Shown piece by piece: positions 25,357 to 27,011 of a stretch of DNA of 27,011 nt. The notes under the pieces were generated by a model that saw nothing but the letters and a program-made list of their open reading frames with translations, did no database searches and was not told where the DNA came from. Position 1 is the first letter of the stretch. Each line of letters starts with the position of its first letter. Origin of the DNA: DATLWN01 sp964422615 (GTDB lineage: Bacteria; Pseudomonadota; Zetaproteobacteria; Mariprofundales; Mariprofundaceae); assembly GCA_964422615.1 (NCBI GenBank), contig CAYRBJ010000025.1, forward strand, positions 1 through 27,011, written 5' to 3'. Both the position numbers and the translations under genes were made by a program.

Positions 25357-26588
25357 TGCGCATCGCCCAGAAATTCGGCGGCACGTCGGTCGGCAGTCTG
25401 GAACGCATCCGCAAGACAGCCGATATCGTTGAGCGGGAATGGAAGGATGGCCACGAGGTGGCGGTAGTGGTCTCGGCCATGAGCGGAGAGACAAACCGGC
25501 TGCTGCAGATGGCGCGGGATCTGGACTATCGCGCCGCACCGCGCGAGCTGGATGCGCTGATTTCCACCGGCGAGCAGGTCAGCGCCGCGCTTCTGGCCAT
25601 CGAACTGTGCCGTCGCGGATTGAAGGCGTTTTCTTATAACGGCATGCAGGTGGGTTTCCAAACCAGCAACCATTTTACGCGTGCCCGCATCCGTGGCATG
25701 AACGCCGACAAGTTTCTCGCGCATATGTCCCGGCGCGAGATACCGGTGTTTACCGGTTTTCAAGGCATGGACGAGGAAGGCAACATTACGACCCTGGGTC
25801 GTGGCGGTTCGGATACTTCGGCTGTAGCGGTGGCGATCGCCCTGAAGGCGGATAGCTGTGATATCTACACTGACGTGGACGGTATCTATTCCACCGATCC
25901 ACGCATCGTGCCCAGGGCACGCAAGATCGAGCATATCAGCTTCGAGGAGATGCTGGAGTTCGCTTCGCTCGGGGCAAAGGTGTTGCAGACGCGCAGTGTG
26001 GAGTTGGCCATGCGCTACAACATGCCGATTCACTTGCGCTCGAGCTTCAAGGATGTGCCGGGGACGCTGGTGACGCAGGAGGACAAAAGCATGGAACGAG
26101 CGAGCGTGACAGGTGTGGCATACAATCGGGACGAGGCCAAGGTCACCGTACAGGGAATCCCGGATCGCCCCGGTATTGCCGCCAGCCTGTTGGGGCCGGT
26201 GGCTGAGGCCGGCATCAATGTCGATGTGATTGTGCAGAATGTCAGTGAGCAGGGTTTTACCGATCTGACGTTCACTGTGCCCTCCGCAGACCTGGACACG
26301 GCTTTGGATGTAATACGCAAGCAGGCCGAGGCGATGCAGGCGCGCAATGTGGTCGGCGGCAGCGGCTTGGCCAAGGTGTCGATCATCGGTGTCGGTATGC
26401 GTTCGCATGCGGGTGTGGCCCAGAAGATGTTCGAAACCCTGGCGAAGGCCGACATTAATATTCACATGATTTCAACCAGTGAGATCAAGGTGACGGTGGT
26501 GATCGCCACCAAGGATGTGGACGCTGCCGTACAGGCCCTGCACACGGCTTTCGGGCTGGATGTGGAGGAAAACGCCACTGTTGGATGA
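25356..26588 (+). CDS. lysC: Aspartate kinase
   Basis: The 410-residue enzyme phosphorylates aspartate, the first step toward lysine, threonine, methionine and diaminopimelate for the cell wall. The N-terminal amino-acid kinase domain has QKFGGTSVG, LISTGEQVS, GFQGMDEEGNITTLGRGGSDTSAV and DVDGIYSTDPR. Two C-terminal ACT domains (about 265-400, starting near VTVQGIPDRPGIAA and VSIIGVGMRSHAGVA) are the sites of feedback inhibition by lysine and/or threonine. The length fits the monofunctional kinase with no homoserine dehydrogenase fused. The start overlaps the exbD stop by one base. Confidence 0.96.
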   Translation: MRIAQKFGGTSVGSLERIRKTADIVEREWKDGHEVAVVVSAMSGETNRLLQMARDLDYRAAPRELDALISTGEQVSAALLAIELCRRGLKAFSYNGMQVGFQTSNHFTRARIRGMNADKFLAHMSRREIPVFTGFQGMDEEGNITTLGRGGSDTSAVAVAIALKADSCDIYTDVDGIYSTDPRIVPRARKIEHISFEEMLEFASLGAKVLQTRSVELAMRYNMPIHLRSSFKDVPGTLVTQEDKSMERASVTGVAYNRDEAKVTVQGIPDRPGIAASLLGPVAEAGINVDVIVQNVSEQGFTDLTFTVPSADLDTALDVIRKQAEAMQARNVVGGSGLAKVSIIGVGMRSHAGVAQKMFETLAKADINIHMISTSEIKVTVVIATKDVDAAVQALHTAFGLDVEENATVG

Positions 26589-26597
26589 TTTTCTTGC

Positions 26598-26626
26598 TTG
26601 CAAAAGTCGCTTATTCGGTCTATTGA
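26598..26626 (+). promoter_or_regulatory. Weak candidate promoter before csrA
   Basis: TTGCAA at 26598-26603 and TATTGA at 26621-26626 are spaced 17 bp, in the only gap between lysC and csrA. The -10 is poor, so this is a low-confidence suggestion that csrA has its own promoter in addition to read-through. Confidence 0.25.
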
Positions 26627-26645
26627 ACGCTGATAGGGAGGGTTC

Positions 26646-26849
26646 ATGCTAGTCTTGACACGCAAGGCCGGCGAGGTGATCACGATCGGCGACAATATCC
26701 AGGTGCGCGTGCTGGCCATCAAAGGAGGCCAGGTGCGCATTGGCATTGAGGCACCACGCCAGGTTTCGGTGAACCGTGAGGAGGTGCTGCGCTCCAGGGA
26801 TAATTCCACTGGTATGCAGCTATCTGCCGTAGGCGACGAGGAATTATGA
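26646..26849 (+). CDS. csrA: Carbon storage regulator CsrA
   Basis: A 67-residue RNA-binding dimer that represses or stabilises mRNAs by binding GGA motifs; in Gammaproteobacteria it controls glycogen metabolism, biofilm and motility. The N-terminal MLVLTRKAGEVITIGDNI and the RIGIEAPRQVSVNREEV core contain the usual first-strand and RNA-binding residues, including Arg in VNREEV. The C-terminal tail (from about residue 50) is not conserved. A GGAGG ends 4 nt before the ATG. The lysC-csrA order is common in this class; the tRNA-Ser that often follows csrA is not seen. Since glycogen use is a CsrA target elsewhere, regulation of the distant glgP operon is conceivable but untested. Confidence 0.96.
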   Translation: MLVLTRKAGEVITIGDNIQVRVLAIKGGQVRIGIEAPRQVSVNREEVLRSRDNSTGMQLSAVGDEEL

Positions 26850-26886
26850 GCAGGATTTCTGGTTAACCGGAGCCATAATTTTTTTC

Positions 26887-26914
26887 TTGCATGCATAATG
26901 ATAATGGTTATCAT
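26887..26914 (+). promoter_or_regulatory. Candidate promoter overlapping the Fur-box palindrome
   Basis: TTGCAT (26887-26892) and TATCAT (26909-26914) are separated by 16 bp. The -10 matches consensus at five of six positions. The predicted transcript start falls at about 26920-26922, on the ATG, which would make a leaderless mRNA. A repressor on the palindrome would cover this promoter. Confidence 0.45.
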
Positions 26915-26919
26915 TATGC
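26893..26919. promoter_or_regulatory. Perfect Fur-box-like palindrome
   Basis: A perfect 12-bp inverted repeat (GCATAATGATAA and TTATCATTATGC) surrounds a 3-bp centre. Inside it TGATAAT-G-GTTATCA matches the 7-1-7 Fur operator at 14 of 15 positions. A Fur-type iron regulator is the most likely binder; other Fur-family members are possible. Confidence 0.75.
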
Positions 26920-26920
26920 A

Positions 26921-27011
26921 ATGTCCCGGTTAACATCACAGCGCCAGGCGATTCTCAATCTGATCCGAAGTTCCGATACGCACTGGGAGGCGGAATCGCT
27001 TGCCCGTGAAC
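26921..27011 (+). CDS. Fur-family transcriptional regulator, N-terminal fragment (cut by window edge)
   Basis: The first 30 codons read MSRLTSQRQAILNLIRSSD, then HWEAESLARE. This matches the opening winged-helix of Fur/PerR/Zur proteins (LTxQRxAIL... then a helix after a His). No ribosome site precedes the ATG at 26921. An in-frame ATG at 26891 would add a His-rich decapeptide encoded by the palindrome itself. The Fur-box upstream suggests autoregulation or control by another Fur protein. Which metal it senses cannot be told from this fragment. Confidence 0.65.
   Translation, partial: MSRLTSQRQAILNLIRSSDTHWEAESLARE

Noticed and set aside
26858..26886. Possible terminator after csrA
   Set aside because: The TCTGG/CCGGA stem is short with a wobble pair, and the T-tract starts 6 nt later, so it is too weak to call.

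Overview
The window looks like the chromosome of a GC-rich Gammaproteobacterium. Supporting signs are a lysC-csrA pair, ExbB/ExbD, release factor 3, YaaA, a PolA with intact proofreading motifs, and a Fur-type operator ahead of a Fur-family gene. A P3A-type proton-pumping ATPase and a phosphoketolase would suit a chemolithotroph or an acid-exposed lineage, but I cannot name the genus. No rRNA, tRNA, CRISPR array, insertion sequence or prophage was seen. Apart from one 100-N assembly gap, the DNA is densely coding.

Region 1 (1-7256, minus strand) reads as one operon: P-type H+-ATPase, alpha-glucan phosphorylase, acetate kinase, then phosphoketolase, which runs off the left edge. Together they suggest a route from storage glucan to sugar phosphate, acetyl phosphate and ATP, with a proton exporter in the same transcription unit. 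A 612-bp intergenic region with a good minus-strand promoter candidate separates it from region 2.

Region 2 (7869-14400, mostly plus strand) holds a membrane-anchored metallophosphoesterase, an MFS exporter, prfC on the opposite strand, a class II aldolase overlapping a secreted PQQ-type sugar dehydrogenase, and a thioredoxin-like protein followed by a clear intrinsic terminator.

Region 3 (14418-20547, minus strand) holds a FemAB-like/GNAT protein, yaaA and polA in one run, then a membrane-anchored DUF2726/zinc-ribbon protein and a small membrane-anchored c-type cytochrome.

Region 4 (20623-27011, plus strand) runs ribD, comEC, exbB, exbD, lysC, csrA and the start of a Fur-family regulator. 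ribD/comEC, exbB/exbD and exbD/lysC overlap, so translational coupling is likely. comEC is interrupted by the 100-N gap, flanked by two identical 55-bp copies. Collapsing these restores one intact frame, so the gap looks like a scaffolding artefact. The Fur-family gene begins inside or directly after a perfect 12-3-12 Fur-box-like palindrome and may be leaderless.
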